NCBI RefSeq assembly: GCF_001435295.1
Contig: NZ_CM003594.1
Span: 2,934,574-2,998,573, forward strand
Length of the DNA: 64,000 nt
DNA from: Psychrobacter sp. P11F6
GTDB taxonomy: Bacteria > Pseudomonadota > Gammaproteobacteria > Pseudomonadales > Moraxellaceae
Direction: 5' to 3'
Shown: in pieces, positions 1 through 8,045 of the stretch
Numbering within the stretch: position 1 is the first letter of the stretch
Layout of the letters: each line of letters begins with the position of its first letter
Made by a program: the position numbers and the translations under genes
Notes under the pieces: generated by a model
The model's input: the letters and a program-made list of their open reading frames with translations, nothing else
Database searches by the model: none
Told to the model about the DNA's origin: nothing

Positions 1-2
1 CT

Positions 3-494
3 TTATCTGAAACAATTCCTGCATTGTGCGAACTACAGAAACAAGGTCTGACGCGCCATATCGGCGTCTCTAACTTTAATATTGCCAATATTATTGAAGC
101 TGAGAAATATGCTGATGTGCCGATTGTGGTTAATCAGGTTGAGTTTCATCCTTTCATCAAGCAAAAAACCTTGCAGACTTTTTTGAACAATCACCATATT
201 CTACTCGAAGCTTATTCACCACTTGCACGCGGTGATGTATTCGATAATGAGATTATTAAAGAAATCGCTGACAAACATAATGTCACGCCAGCACAGATAT
301 CATTGGCTTGGATTCTGGCAGACAAGCATCGTATCGCTATTCCGAAAACATCTAACCCTGATCATTTGCAAGGCAATCTAGATGCTATCAATGTGCAATT
401 AAGTGCTGATGAAATTGAGAAAATAAATGGCTTAGCGCGTGCTGATGGGCGCAAAATTAAGCATCCAGATTACTCACCTGAATGGGACGACTAA
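3..494 (+). CDS. Aldo/keto reductase, C-terminal part (cut by window edge)
   Basis: The reading frame is open from the first bases, so the N-terminus, with the usual catalytic Asp, Tyr and Lys, lies outside the window. What remains is about 164 residues of an NADPH-dependent aldo/keto reductase. It shows the family signature around IGVSNFN, a VNQVEFHP strand, the PLARG loop and the cofactor-phosphate segment IPKTSNPDHLQGNLDA near the C-terminus. The tail YSPEWDD is typical of the 2,5-diketo-D-gluconate reductase/YeaE-like group. Such cytosolic enzymes reduce aldehydes and ketones; the substrate cannot be told from sequence. It converges on ccmE with a shared hairpin terminator between them. 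Family assignment is firm, exact enzyme unknown. Confidence 0.88.
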   Translation, partial: LSETIPALCELQKQGLTRHIGVSNFNIANIIEAEKYADVPIVVNQVEFHPFIKQKTLQTFLNNHHILLEAYSPLARGDVFDNEIIKEIADKHNVTPAQISLAWILADKHRIAIPKTSNPDHLQGNLDAINVQLSADEIEKINGLARADGRKIKHPDYSPEWDD

Positions 495-545
495 GTTCTT
501 GTAAAAAACCACCAAAACTTATTAGTACCAAAATTCATGTAAAAA

Positions 546-576
546 AAGAGCCGCTAATAATATGTTAGCGGCTCTT
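546..576. terminator. Bidirectional hairpin terminator
   Basis: A perfect 12-bp inverted repeat (AAGAGCCGCTAA with its complement) around a short loop, flanked by an A-run on one side and a short T-run on the other. It lies between the convergent aldo/keto reductase and ccmE genes and could serve both. Confidence 0.8.
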
Positions 577-599
577 TTACTATAATATGGACTATATAA

Positions 600-1100
600 T
601 TACTGCTGTAGAGTATCCGTCTCATGCACCTTTTCAGCAGGATTATATTGCTCAGAAGGAGGCACTACACCGCTACGATTGTTTTCTTTCATCGATTTGG
701 CCACTTCTGGCGGCATGTAGTTTTCATCATGCTTCGCCAATACTTCTCCAGCGACAAAAGTATCACCCTGCATCTTACCTGTCGCGACGACGCCTGAGTT
801 TTCAGCAAATAAATCTGGCAAAATACCTTGATAAGTCACTGGTACTGTCGATTGAAAGTCCGTAATGGCAAACTCAACGTTTAGTGGATTGTCTTCTGCG
901 CGCTGGACACTACCCGCAACGACCATACCGCCTGCTCGAATACGCTTATCTTGTGGTGCTTCACCTTGTGCAATCGCGGTAGCATCAAAGTAGTAATCGG
1001 TCTGTTGCCCAATGGCATAAAGAACCAATACCACGGCTATCGCCGCTCCTGCAAGCGTAAACATAACCCACATCAGTTTTTTGCGACGAACTGCGTTCAT
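600..1100 (-). CDS. ccmE: Cytochrome c maturation protein CcmE (haem chaperone)
   Basis: CcmE is a periplasmic, membrane-anchored haem chaperone that binds haem covalently and passes it from CcmABCD to the CcmF/H ligase. The 166-residue protein has a basic N-terminus, one membrane anchor at about residues 10-30, a small OB-fold domain and the diagnostic HDENY motif. His124 is the expected covalent haem attachment site and Tyr128 its helper. The tail after PPEV is polar and poorly conserved, as usual. It is the last gene of the ccmABCDE operon, separated from ccmD by about 270 bp. No ccmF, ccmG or ccmH follows; the next gene is an unrelated reductase on the other strand. Confidence 0.95.
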   Translation of the reverse strand: MNAVRRKKLMWVMFTLAGAAIAVVLVLYAIGQQTDYYFDATAIAQGEAPQDKRIRAGGMVVAGSVQRAEDNPLNVEFAITDFQSTVPVTYQGILPDLFAENSGVVATGKMQGDTFVAGEVLAKHDENYMPPEVAKSMKENNRSGVVPPSEQYNPAEKVHETDTLQQ

Positions 1101-1371
1101 ACCACTACCTCATTGATGAGTCACTGTTTTATAAACTATAGTCAATGCCATACAAATATATAAAACAGAAAAATTTGAAGAAACTACCATTAGAAAAACG
1201 TTCTAAAAATGTCTTTCTAATCGTACTCTTCTAATGGCTATATGGTAGCATTTTTCGGAAAAATCAATAAGCCCTATAACCTCTGTGGCAGTCACCTCTT
1301 TATCAGGTGCTAAGTTGCAGATTGAGTGGCTAAAAATTAACGGCTAACGCTAGATAGGACGAACCTACTAG

Positions 1372-1593
1372 TTAATTAGGCTGCTTGGTGACAGGCATGG
1401 TTTTTTTAGCCGTCCGCTGTGCTTGCCGCGCTTGCTGAATGGTCAACTGTTTAATTAAAGCCTGTCGTTGTCTACGACTATAAATAACAAACGCCAGCAT
1501 CATGCCAACGGTAATTGCCCAGCACGACCAAACGAACACGCCATGCTTACCCATGGCAAGAAATTCAGATACGCTATAAAAGTAAGGCTGCAT
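1372..1593 (-). CDS. ccmD: Haem exporter protein CcmD
   Basis: A 73-residue small membrane protein with one transmembrane segment (about residues 20-40), the N-terminal pattern SVSEFLAMGKHGVFVW, and a basic cytoplasmic tail beginning YSRRQRQ. This is the standard CcmD pattern. CcmD joins the CcmABC complex and helps release haem-loaded CcmE. It lies 44 bp after ccmC in the same operon. The tail is rich in Lys, Arg and Gln and somewhat longer than in E. coli. Confidence 0.9.
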   Translation of the reverse strand: MQPYFYSVSEFLAMGKHGVFVWSCWAITVGMMLAFVIYSRRQRQALIKQLTIQQARQAQRTAKKTMPVTKQPN

Positions 1594-1637
1594 AATATTT
1601 TCCTAGCCGTGATTTTTTTTGGCGACAGTCATTAACG

Positions 1638-2426
1638 TCACTTAGCTTGCCCGCGAATGTATTCTTTGACCCACGCTTTGCCTTGATCACGATACAAGAT
1701 AAGGGTATTGGTACGATAAATCGCTAATGTCGCCACTAATAAATAACTACCAATAATCATCAGTAATAATGGCATCCACATATCTGCTGACATCTTAGGC
1801 GCGGCGGTCAAAGTAAAGGTCGAGCCTTGATGCAAGGTGTTCCACCACTGTACCGAGTACTTGATAATGGGTAGATTTACTGCGCCAACAATAGACAAAA
1901 TGGCGGCGGCTTTACCACGATTGGCAGTATGCTCAAACGCGGCAAATAACGCCATCACGCCTGCATACAAAAAAGCCAAAATGAGCATAGAGGTCAAACG
2001 TGCATCCCAAACCCAGTAAGTGCCCCAAGTGGGTTTCGCCCAAATAGAGCCTGTGATTAAGCTAATCACACAGAGCAAGAATCCTAACGGAGCAAGCGCC
2101 TGTGCCACCAGACTGGCGGTCTTAATTTTCCAAACTAAAAAAATGACCCCGAGCACTGCTAAGGCAAAATAAATGGAAATAGCGATACTGGCAGCGGGTA
2201 CGTGGATAAAGATAATGCGGTAGCTATTACCTTGTAGGTAATCAGGCGGCGCAAAAGCGAGACCCCAGACACTACCGATCAATAGGCAAATACTGGCTAA
2301 TATGGCCAACCACTTGACCCAAGGCGAAAAAATGCGAAAAAACTGCTTGGTACCCACAGTGGTCAAAAAGCCTTGCCAGATGCGCTGCCACAAGCTAGGA
2401 GATGAGACGTTATTCAAGTTGGGCAT
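1638..2426 (-). CDS. ccmC: Haem exporter/transfer protein CcmC
   Basis: CcmC is an inner-membrane haem-handling protein that delivers haem to CcmE. The protein has six membrane segments, the Trp-rich periplasmic motif WGTYWVWDAR at about residues 134-143, and the two flanking His residues expected to ligate haem (about His75 in IIFIHVPAA and His199 in NTLHQG). I chose the ATG at 2426 (MPNLNNV...), with an AGG-containing stretch upstream, giving 262 residues. The frame stays open upstream to a GTG at 2516, which would add 30 residues with no homology signal. The gene follows ccmB after about 240 bp. Confidence 0.93.
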   Translation of the reverse strand: MPNLNNVSSPSLWQRIWQGFLTTVGTKQFFRIFSPWVKWLAILASICLLIGSVWGLAFAPPDYLQGNSYRIIFIHVPAASIAISIYFALAVLGVIFLVWKIKTASLVAQALAPLGFLLCVISLITGSIWAKPTWGTYWVWDARLTSMLILAFLYAGVMALFAAFEHTANRGKAAAILSIVGAVNLPIIKYSVQWWNTLHQGSTFTLTAAPKMSADMWMPLLLMIIGSYLLVATLAIYRTNTLILYRDQGKAWVKEYIRGQAK

Positions 2427-2667
2427 GGTAATAAACCTATTGGCACAGCGTATTGGTTGTAACCGATATAGCGCATCATGGGCGCGACTACCTGTTAACC
2501 TGCCGGCGTTAAACACTGGATAAAATCTACAAGTGATTGTTTGCTTAGTTAACTGACTATTATAGCAAAATTGCCAGTTTTCAACATGCTGTTAATACAA
2601 AGGTTTTTTATAGCGTTTTTTATTACAAACTCTCAATACAGAGAGTTGTACATAACTTATGTCGTTT

Positions 2668-3405
2668 CTAATTCAGCCACGCCATTTTTAACGTCATGGC
2701 AATCACCCATGGCATCACCAAAACCGAGATAATACTACCTGCTAATAATAAAGCCAGTATCGGTAAACCATTGAGACCAGTGGCAAATAAATCAACCGCT
2801 CCTGTGGCAAAAATCAACACTGGCAACTGCATCGGCAAAGCAATCAAAGGCACCAGCACCGCACCATTCTTTAATGACAGCGTCAAACTACTCGCAACCG
2901 CTGACAGCATCAACAACATCGGACTGCCGGTCACAATAGAAGCCATCAATATCCACGCCTCAAACCAACTAAGCTGAAACAAAGGCACGGCAAGTAAACT
3001 AAGCGCTGCCACAATACCACTACTAAAAATCCAATGGATAACCAAACGAATCAACACCCATAAGGGCAATGATGCTTTGGCAACGACCAATTGCGCCAGC
3101 GTGCCATTATCAAGGGCAGGCTTAAACAAACCATCGACACCCATGACCAGTGACAATAGAGCGGCAATCCACACCGCCGACACGCCAAGGCGTTGCAATA
3201 GCGCAGGCTCGCTACCCACTGCTAGCGGAAATAAGGTGATAATGACCAAAAACAGCACTAGCGGATAAAGCCACTGCACGGCACCCTGTTGTTTGACTTG
3301 CCACTCGCGCCGCCATAACTGCATAAAGCTGATACCGCGCACCGCAGCTAAGTCAGTATTTGAGCTTTTATTCACTGTTTGTACTGGACCGTCTATTTCT
3401 ATCAT
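2668..3405 (-). CDS. ccmB: Haem exporter membrane subunit CcmB
   Basis: CcmB is the six-helix membrane subunit of the CcmAB ABC complex that drives release of haem-loaded CcmE from CcmC/D. The protein shows the family hallmarks: LWRREW near the N-terminus, the FFPLAVG-like stretch (LFPLAVGSEP), LDNGTLAQLVVA, TGSPMLLMLSAVASSLTLSLKNGA, and several hydrophobic helices. At 245 residues it is about 25 residues longer than usual, because of a polar N-terminal extension (MIEIDGPVQTVNKSS...). The true start may therefore lie downstream. It is 58 bp from ccmA. Confidence 0.93.
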   Translation of the reverse strand: MIEIDGPVQTVNKSSNTDLAAVRGISFMQLWRREWQVKQQGAVQWLYPLVLFLVIITLFPLAVGSEPALLQRLGVSAVWIAALLSLVMGVDGLFKPALDNGTLAQLVVAKASLPLWVLIRLVIHWIFSSGIVAALSLLAVPLFQLSWFEAWILMASIVTGSPMLLMLSAVASSLTLSLKNGAVLVPLIALPMQLPVLIFATGAVDLFATGLNGLPILALLLAGSIISVLVMPWVIAMTLKMAWLN

Positions 3406-3463
3406 TTATTTGCTCTTCTACGGATGCTTGTGACACTTATACTGAGAGTATGCAAACTAGTAT

Positions 3464-4096
3464 TCAAACCATATAATCGGACAAATCGAGCACTTGATTG
3501 GCAACACCAACGGCCTGATGACTGGTCATTAATATAGCGCCGCCTTCATGGGCAAAATCGCGCAATCTGTCTTCCATTCGCGCTACCATATCGACATCAA
3601 GGGCAGTAAAAGGCTCATCGAGTAGCCATAATGGTGTCACCTCAGGGGTCAATAAATATAACCTTGCAAGGGTAATACGGCGGGTTTGCCCAGCAGATAA
3701 ATGGCTTGAGCTAATCGTCTCAAAGCCTTGTAGTCCGACCCAAGCCAAGGCGTCATCAATATCAGCAACACTTGGGCTAATCCCATATAAATTTAGCAGA
3801 AAGGTCAGGTTTTGTGCGACCGTTAGATTTGGATGTATACCCAACTGGTGCGACACGTACAAAGGCTGAATAGGTAAATTCGCTGCTCCTTGATAATAAA
3901 CCTCATCGCTTAATACTGGCAATAACCCAGCCAGCTGCATCAGTAAAGTGGTCTTACCAGTACCATTGGCACCAATTAAATGGCAAATGCTACCAGCTGC
4001 CAGATTGAGTACTACCCCTTCACATAGAGGGGTTTCGCCGCGCTGAACGGTCAGCTCATCAAGCGCAAGTAAGGCGGTATTCAGAGCTGTCATCAA
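3464..4096 (-). CDS. ccmA: Haem exporter ATP-binding protein CcmA
   Basis: A 210-residue ABC ATPase and the first gene of the ccm operon. Walker A is GANGTGKT (residues 42-49), the signature is LSAGQ (133-137), Walker B is LWLLDEP (156-162) and the switch His is at about 193. CcmA powers the CcmABCD complex on the cytoplasmic face. The order ccmA-B-C-D-E is the classical system I order. The gene is transcribed away from the plus-strand gene at 4.2 kb, so the operon promoter should lie in the roughly 115-bp divergent gap. Confidence 0.93.
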   Translation of the reverse strand: MMTALNTALLALDELTVQRGETPLCEGVVLNLAAGSICHLIGANGTGKTTLLMQLAGLLPVLSDEVYYQGAANLPIQPLYVSHQLGIHPNLTVAQNLTFLLNLYGISPSVADIDDALAWVGLQGFETISSSHLSAGQTRRITLARLYLLTPEVTPLWLLDEPFTALDVDMVARMEDRLRDFAHEGGAILMTSHQAVGVANQVLDLSDYMV

Positions 4097-4211
4097 AACC
4101 TCTCATTATTTATTAAGCAGCAGTCAACATTCATCACAAACACAGATGACGTTCATGGCATAATACTTTATGCTTACCCCAACCACACAGTATAACAAAT
4201 TGTCGATTATT

Positions 4212-5261
4212 ATGACCTCAAAACCTATGCAGACTTCAAAAGATAACCAAAATTTAGATATGCCAGCGCTAACCATAGATGGCTTAATCGAGGCACAAGT
4301 TGCGTTTATGCAGCAATGGTTGCGCACGCAAGCTGAACCGCTGTCTATGCAGGCATGGCAATGGTTTGCTGCACAGCCATTGAATAAATATGTCAGTGCC
4401 GATGATTTGCAACAGCTGATTAATGACTGGCTACTCAATCAACCGATGACTGATGTGATACGTAAAGATATTCGCGATATCTTGCATACGATTATTTATC
4501 ATCCAGTCAATGATAACGTGCCGTTGTCTGAGCTGGTGGATGACACTCAAGTTGAAACCCTTGCCAATTATGTTGGTAGCCACGATCAGCAACGCAATAT
4601 CTTGATTCATACCCTGGTCGGCAACGAGACTTTTGCCGATTTGCTAACCCAAACGCTATATCATGCCATTAATGACTTTATGGAAACCACGCTGGATAAA
4701 GCAGGCGCTGCTGGTAAACTGATGAAATTTGGGCGCAGCTCTTTTGAAAAAGCGACCAATAGAAACCTTGATGAAAAACTGCAGGCGTATTTGCATCGTA
4801 ATATTAAAGATTTAGCACGCCGCGCAGAAGCCAATGCGCAAGAGCATTTATCAAATGACGAAGTCGCGCGATTATTAATCACTGGTTGGGCACGAATCAA
4901 AGACCAGCCTGTCAGTCATCTACAGACTTATCTGCGTGATGAGCCTGACAACAGTAGTATCGATCATATCGAAGCCAGCATTCAGCAAAGCTATAACCGC
5001 CTGCGCCAGTCGCCTTACTTACACAGCCTTGTGGCAGCGAGCATCGATACTTGGTATGGTAATCATCAGTCAGATACTATTGCGACGGTAATTTCGAGTC
5101 TTCATATTGATGAGCAAGCCATGACTCAATTGAGTACAGCGCTATTACCTGTGGTGCACGATGCCATTGAAAGCGAGTGGTTGACGGCACATACTCGTGA
5201 AATGTTACAAGCGTTTTATGAGCAACCGAATATCAAAAAAGGCTTAGCATTTAATACCTAG
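4212..5261 (+). CDS. Conserved protein of unknown function
   Basis: A soluble, largely helical protein of about 349 residues without a signal peptide or membrane segment. I do not recognise a characterised family. The N-terminal half has aromatic-rich amphipathic stretches (QVAFMQQWLRTQAEPL, WQWFAAQPLNKYV). The middle has an alternating Lys/Glu helical segment (about residues 165-215, including KFGRSSFEKATNRNLDEKLQAYLHR). There is no obvious enzyme motif. Start is uncertain: in-frame ATGs at 4170, 4212 and 4227 all lack a good ribosome binding site. A CATAAT-like -10 just before 4170 favours a downstream start. It is followed after 68 bp by a YbjN-like gene on the same strand, probably co-transcribed. 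Confidence 0.75.
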   Translation: MTSKPMQTSKDNQNLDMPALTIDGLIEAQVAFMQQWLRTQAEPLSMQAWQWFAAQPLNKYVSADDLQQLINDWLLNQPMTDVIRKDIRDILHTIIYHPVNDNVPLSELVDDTQVETLANYVGSHDQQRNILIHTLVGNETFADLLTQTLYHAINDFMETTLDKAGAAGKLMKFGRSSFEKATNRNLDEKLQAYLHRNIKDLARRAEANAQEHLSNDEVARLLITGWARIKDQPVSHLQTYLRDEPDNSSIDHIEASIQQSYNRLRQSPYLHSLVAASIDTWYGNHQSDTIATVISSLHIDEQAMTQLSTALLPVVHDAIESEWLTAHTREMLQAFYEQPNIKKGLAFNT

Positions 5262-5329
5262 TCGTTTACTGTCTTGATGTATTTGTCTCAGTTTCCCATC
5301 TCATTCATTTATTTGACAGCACCATACTT

Positions 5330-6139
5330 ATGAGTCAACGTAATACACTCAGCTTGTGGCAAAAACTCAAACAGTTACTGACTGGTTCAGCAGCGCAGGC
5401 TGATGAAGTTGATATGATACAAACAGAGCCTCATGACATGTATAGTAGTGATACATATAGTAGTGATACAGATGATGAGGATACTAGTGACGCTCATGAT
5501 AATACCGAAATCAATTCCGAATCTGATGTCAAAAACACAAGCGAATATTCAGAAACTGACGCCTTTAACTCGAGTGCCAGTCAACACGAAGCTAGCGACA
5601 CGCCCATTATCGATTTTCTGAAACAGTACTTTAATGATAAGCAATGGCACTATACTCACTATCGACCCAAAAGCAGTGGCAACAAAAACAATGACCGTCA
5701 GCAATCGCATCACTTATCGCTTAGAATGCGCAATAAAAGTCTCGATTGCGGCTATTTGTTTCGCGTGCAAGAAAACAACAAGCTGCTGGCAGTCTATGGA
5801 ATTTTGCCATTTTTAATACCAGAAAGTCATCAAAGCGCGGCGATGCTACTGATTACTCAAATAAATTATGACTTGCTAATCGGCAATCTAGAAATGGATG
5901 TCAATGATGGCGAGATACGCTACAAACACGCTATCGATGTCGAAGCGGTAGGCATCGGTAATGATGCTATCGAGCATTTATTACAAAGTGTCATCGCGAT
6001 GACCACGGTCGCGAATGAGATATTTAGTGATTTGATCGATAATCAAAACCCTGCGGAAGACTTACCGACATTGCTGACCGAGCTACGTCAACAATCAGAT
6101 TCTAGAACCTTCTTTTTGCCAACGCAATTTGTGCAGTAA
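5330..6139 (+). CDS. YbjN-domain protein with acidic disordered N-terminus
   Basis: The first 95 residues or so are acidic and Ser/Thr/Asp-rich, including a perfect repeat YSSDTYSSDT encoded by a duplicated 15-bp unit. Residues from about 90 (IIDFLKQYFNDKQWHY) to about 245 resemble the YbjN domain (PF10722), a type III secretion chaperone-like fold: a small N-terminal helix, beta strands (LDCGYLFRVQENNKLLAVYG), GNLEMDVNDGEIRYKHAIDVE, and a helix ending in TVANEIFSDL. YbjN proteins are linked to motility and stress phenotypes, but no activity is established. Domain assignment is by pattern and moderately sure; function unknown. Confidence 0.75.
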   Translation: MSQRNTLSLWQKLKQLLTGSAAQADEVDMIQTEPHDMYSSDTYSSDTDDEDTSDAHDNTEINSESDVKNTSEYSETDAFNSSASQHEASDTPIIDFLKQYFNDKQWHYTHYRPKSSGNKNNDRQQSHHLSLRMRNKSLDCGYLFRVQENNKLLAVYGILPFLIPESHQSAAMLLITQINYDLLIGNLEMDVNDGEIRYKHAIDVEAVGIGNDAIEHLLQSVIAMTTVANEIFSDLIDNQNPAEDLPTLLTELRQQSDSRTFFLPTQFVQ

Positions 6140-6257
6140 TGAACTGACTACCATAGCTATCCGTAGCTTTTACAATGTCTCACCAGCACCTTACTGCTAA
6201 AGCGTTTAAACCTATTTATTCTTAAAATACTTTTCAAAAAAGACATCCTCTAACACT

Positions 6258-7175
6258 ATGCTAAAAATTGCTTACTCTGATATTTTTCGATATTCCGTGC
6301 CGGAAAAACACCGCTTTCCCATGCAAAAATACACCATGATTCCTGAGCGGCTATTGGCTGAAGGCATTATCAGTACCGACAACTTTTTTGCCCCTGCACG
6401 TTTGAGCGAAGATGAGATTTTGACCACGCATACTGCGGACTACTGGTATCAGCTAAAAACCCAAACGCTACCACGAAAGGAAGCGCGAGCCATTGGCTTT
6501 GAAATGACACCTGAGCTGGTAGAACGTGGGCGTTATATTGCTCATGCCACTTATGAATGTGCATTATATGCGCAGCAATATGGCGCGGCGATGAATGTCG
6601 CAGGTGGCACGCATCATGCGTTTGCTGATCATGGCGAAGGGTTTTGCGTGTTTAATGATGTTTGTATCGCGAGTAATTTATTATTAAATCGTGGACAGGC
6701 GCAAAAGATTTTAGTCGTCGATTTAGACGTCCATCAGGGCAATGGCAATGCCAGTATTATGGCAGGTGAGCCGCGCGTTTTTGTGTTTAGCATGCATGGC
6801 GCAAAGAACTATCCATTTCGAAAGCAAGTATCAGATTTGGATATTGAGCTAGACAATGATACTGGCGATGTGGAATATTTGCAGTTACTAGAGGCGACAT
6901 TACCACGTTTGATTAGCGACGTTGCGCCCGATATGATATTTTATCAATCCGCTGTCGATGTGCTGGCAACTGATAAATTAGGAAAGTTAGGGCTGACGAT
7001 AGAGGGTTGTAAAGCGCGTGATGAATATGTATTACGCCAAGCAAAAGCCGCTAAAATTCCTATCGCTATCGTGATGGGTGGTGGCTATTCAGAAGATATC
7101 GACGATGTGGTTGAGGCGCACTGTAATACTTTTCGTTTGGCGCAACAGATATTTTTTAATGAAATAACAAAATAA
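6258..7175 (+). CDS. Histone deacetylase-family hydrolase
   Basis: A class I/II HDAC-fold (arginase-deacetylase) metallohydrolase of 305 residues, normal for bacterial members. Visible active-site elements are the HH pair in AGGTHHAF (His119-120), zinc ligands in VVDLDVHQGNG (Asp157 and His159), and the third ligand Asp234 in YQSAVDVL. The Gly-rich loop MGGGYSED lies near the C-terminus. Bacterial members remove acetyl groups from polyamines, small molecules or protein lysines; which applies here cannot be read from sequence. No acetoin or acetyl-CoA genes are adjacent. It converges with a TSUP permease. Confidence 0.92.
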   Translation: MLKIAYSDIFRYSVPEKHRFPMQKYTMIPERLLAEGIISTDNFFAPARLSEDEILTTHTADYWYQLKTQTLPRKEARAIGFEMTPELVERGRYIAHATYECALYAQQYGAAMNVAGGTHHAFADHGEGFCVFNDVCIASNLLLNRGQAQKILVVDLDVHQGNGNASIMAGEPRVFVFSMHGAKNYPFRKQVSDLDIELDNDTGDVEYLQLLEATLPRLISDVAPDMIFYQSAVDVLATDKLGKLGLTIEGCKARDEYVLRQAKAAKIPIAIVMGGGYSEDIDDVVEAHCNTFRLAQQIFFNEITK

Positions 7176-7223
7176 CGCGCGCATAAAATAGCATCTAAAA
7201 AGCCAGCTGCCTCGCGAGCTATT

Positions 7224-8012
7224 TTACAAAAATGCCATAACTCCCTGCCAGCCGACACGAATACCAAGCACGGTAAGTATCAATAAAATAAGCTGACGAA
7301 AGCGTGCTTGTGGCAAATAGCGACGCAAGCGGATGCCGACTAAAAGCGCAGCAATCGATAGTACACTAAGTAGAATAATCAGCTGCCATTCACCACTGCT
7401 GAGTGCCATAATAGGCTCACGCAATACAATAATTTGGGCGATTTTACCCAAAAAATAGCACATGTTACCGACTTTAGCGATGGTATTTTTATCATCACTG
7501 GCAGACAGCAGATACATCATCAGTATGGTCGACATGGCATTGGTCGCCCCGCCAATCACGCCTGCACTAAAGCCAACGATAATCAATACAGGCTTGGTAG
7601 CAGGTAGACGGAGTTGCTTACCAAGCAAGCTGCTTATGACATAAAAACCAATAACCGCTGCCAATAGTAATAAAATATAGGCGCTGTCGACCCATAGTAA
7701 GAGCTTCGCGCCTAGAATACTACCAACTAAGCTGGTCAACGCCAGTAACCAATAACGCGTGCCGTAATAGATAAAATTTTGCCAAATTGTGCGCCCGCCA
7801 CCCGCGAGCCAAGTAATGGCATTAAGCAATAATGACGGAAAAATGACCAACACAATAGCATGTGGTAACGGATAGATACTAGCAAGCGCAGTGGTCGTCA
7901 CCAACGTCACACCCAGCCCACTAATACCGTGTAGCAACGATGCCAGCGCAAAGATTACCATCAATACCAACGTCTGGGTGCTATCACTATCCATCATATT
8001 AGCCATAAACAT
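7224..8012 (-). CDS. TauE/SafE (TSUP) family membrane permease
   Basis: A 262-residue integral membrane protein with about eight hydrophobic helices. It has the twofold TSUP pattern: a helix pair with HGISGLGVTLVTT in the first half and IVGFSAGVIGGATNAMSTILMMYL in the second. TSUP proteins move sulfite, sulfonates or other organic anions across the inner membrane. The substrate is not predictable and no sulfur genes are adjacent. Start at 8012 (MFMANMM) is uncertain by a few residues, since several in-frame ATGs are clustered there. It lies 33 bp after coaBC on the same strand and could be read with it. Confidence 0.85.
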   Translation of the reverse strand: MFMANMMDSDSTQTLVLMVIFALASLLHGISGLGVTLVTTTALASIYPLPHAIVLVIFPSLLLNAITWLAGGGRTIWQNFIYYGTRYWLLALTSLVGSILGAKLLLWVDSAYILLLLAAVIGFYVISSLLGKQLRLPATKPVLIIVGFSAGVIGGATNAMSTILMMYLLSASDDKNTIAKVGNMCYFLGKIAQIIVLREPIMALSSGEWQLIILLSVLSIAALLVGIRLRRYLPQARFRQLILLILTVLGIRVGWQGVMAFL

Positions 8013-8045
8013 TAAGACCTAATATCTGGATTAATAGTGACATAA

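Noticed and set aside
2427..2516. Upstream GTG start for ccmC
   Set aside because: Adds 30 residues with no CcmC similarity; the ATG at 2426 gives the expected length.
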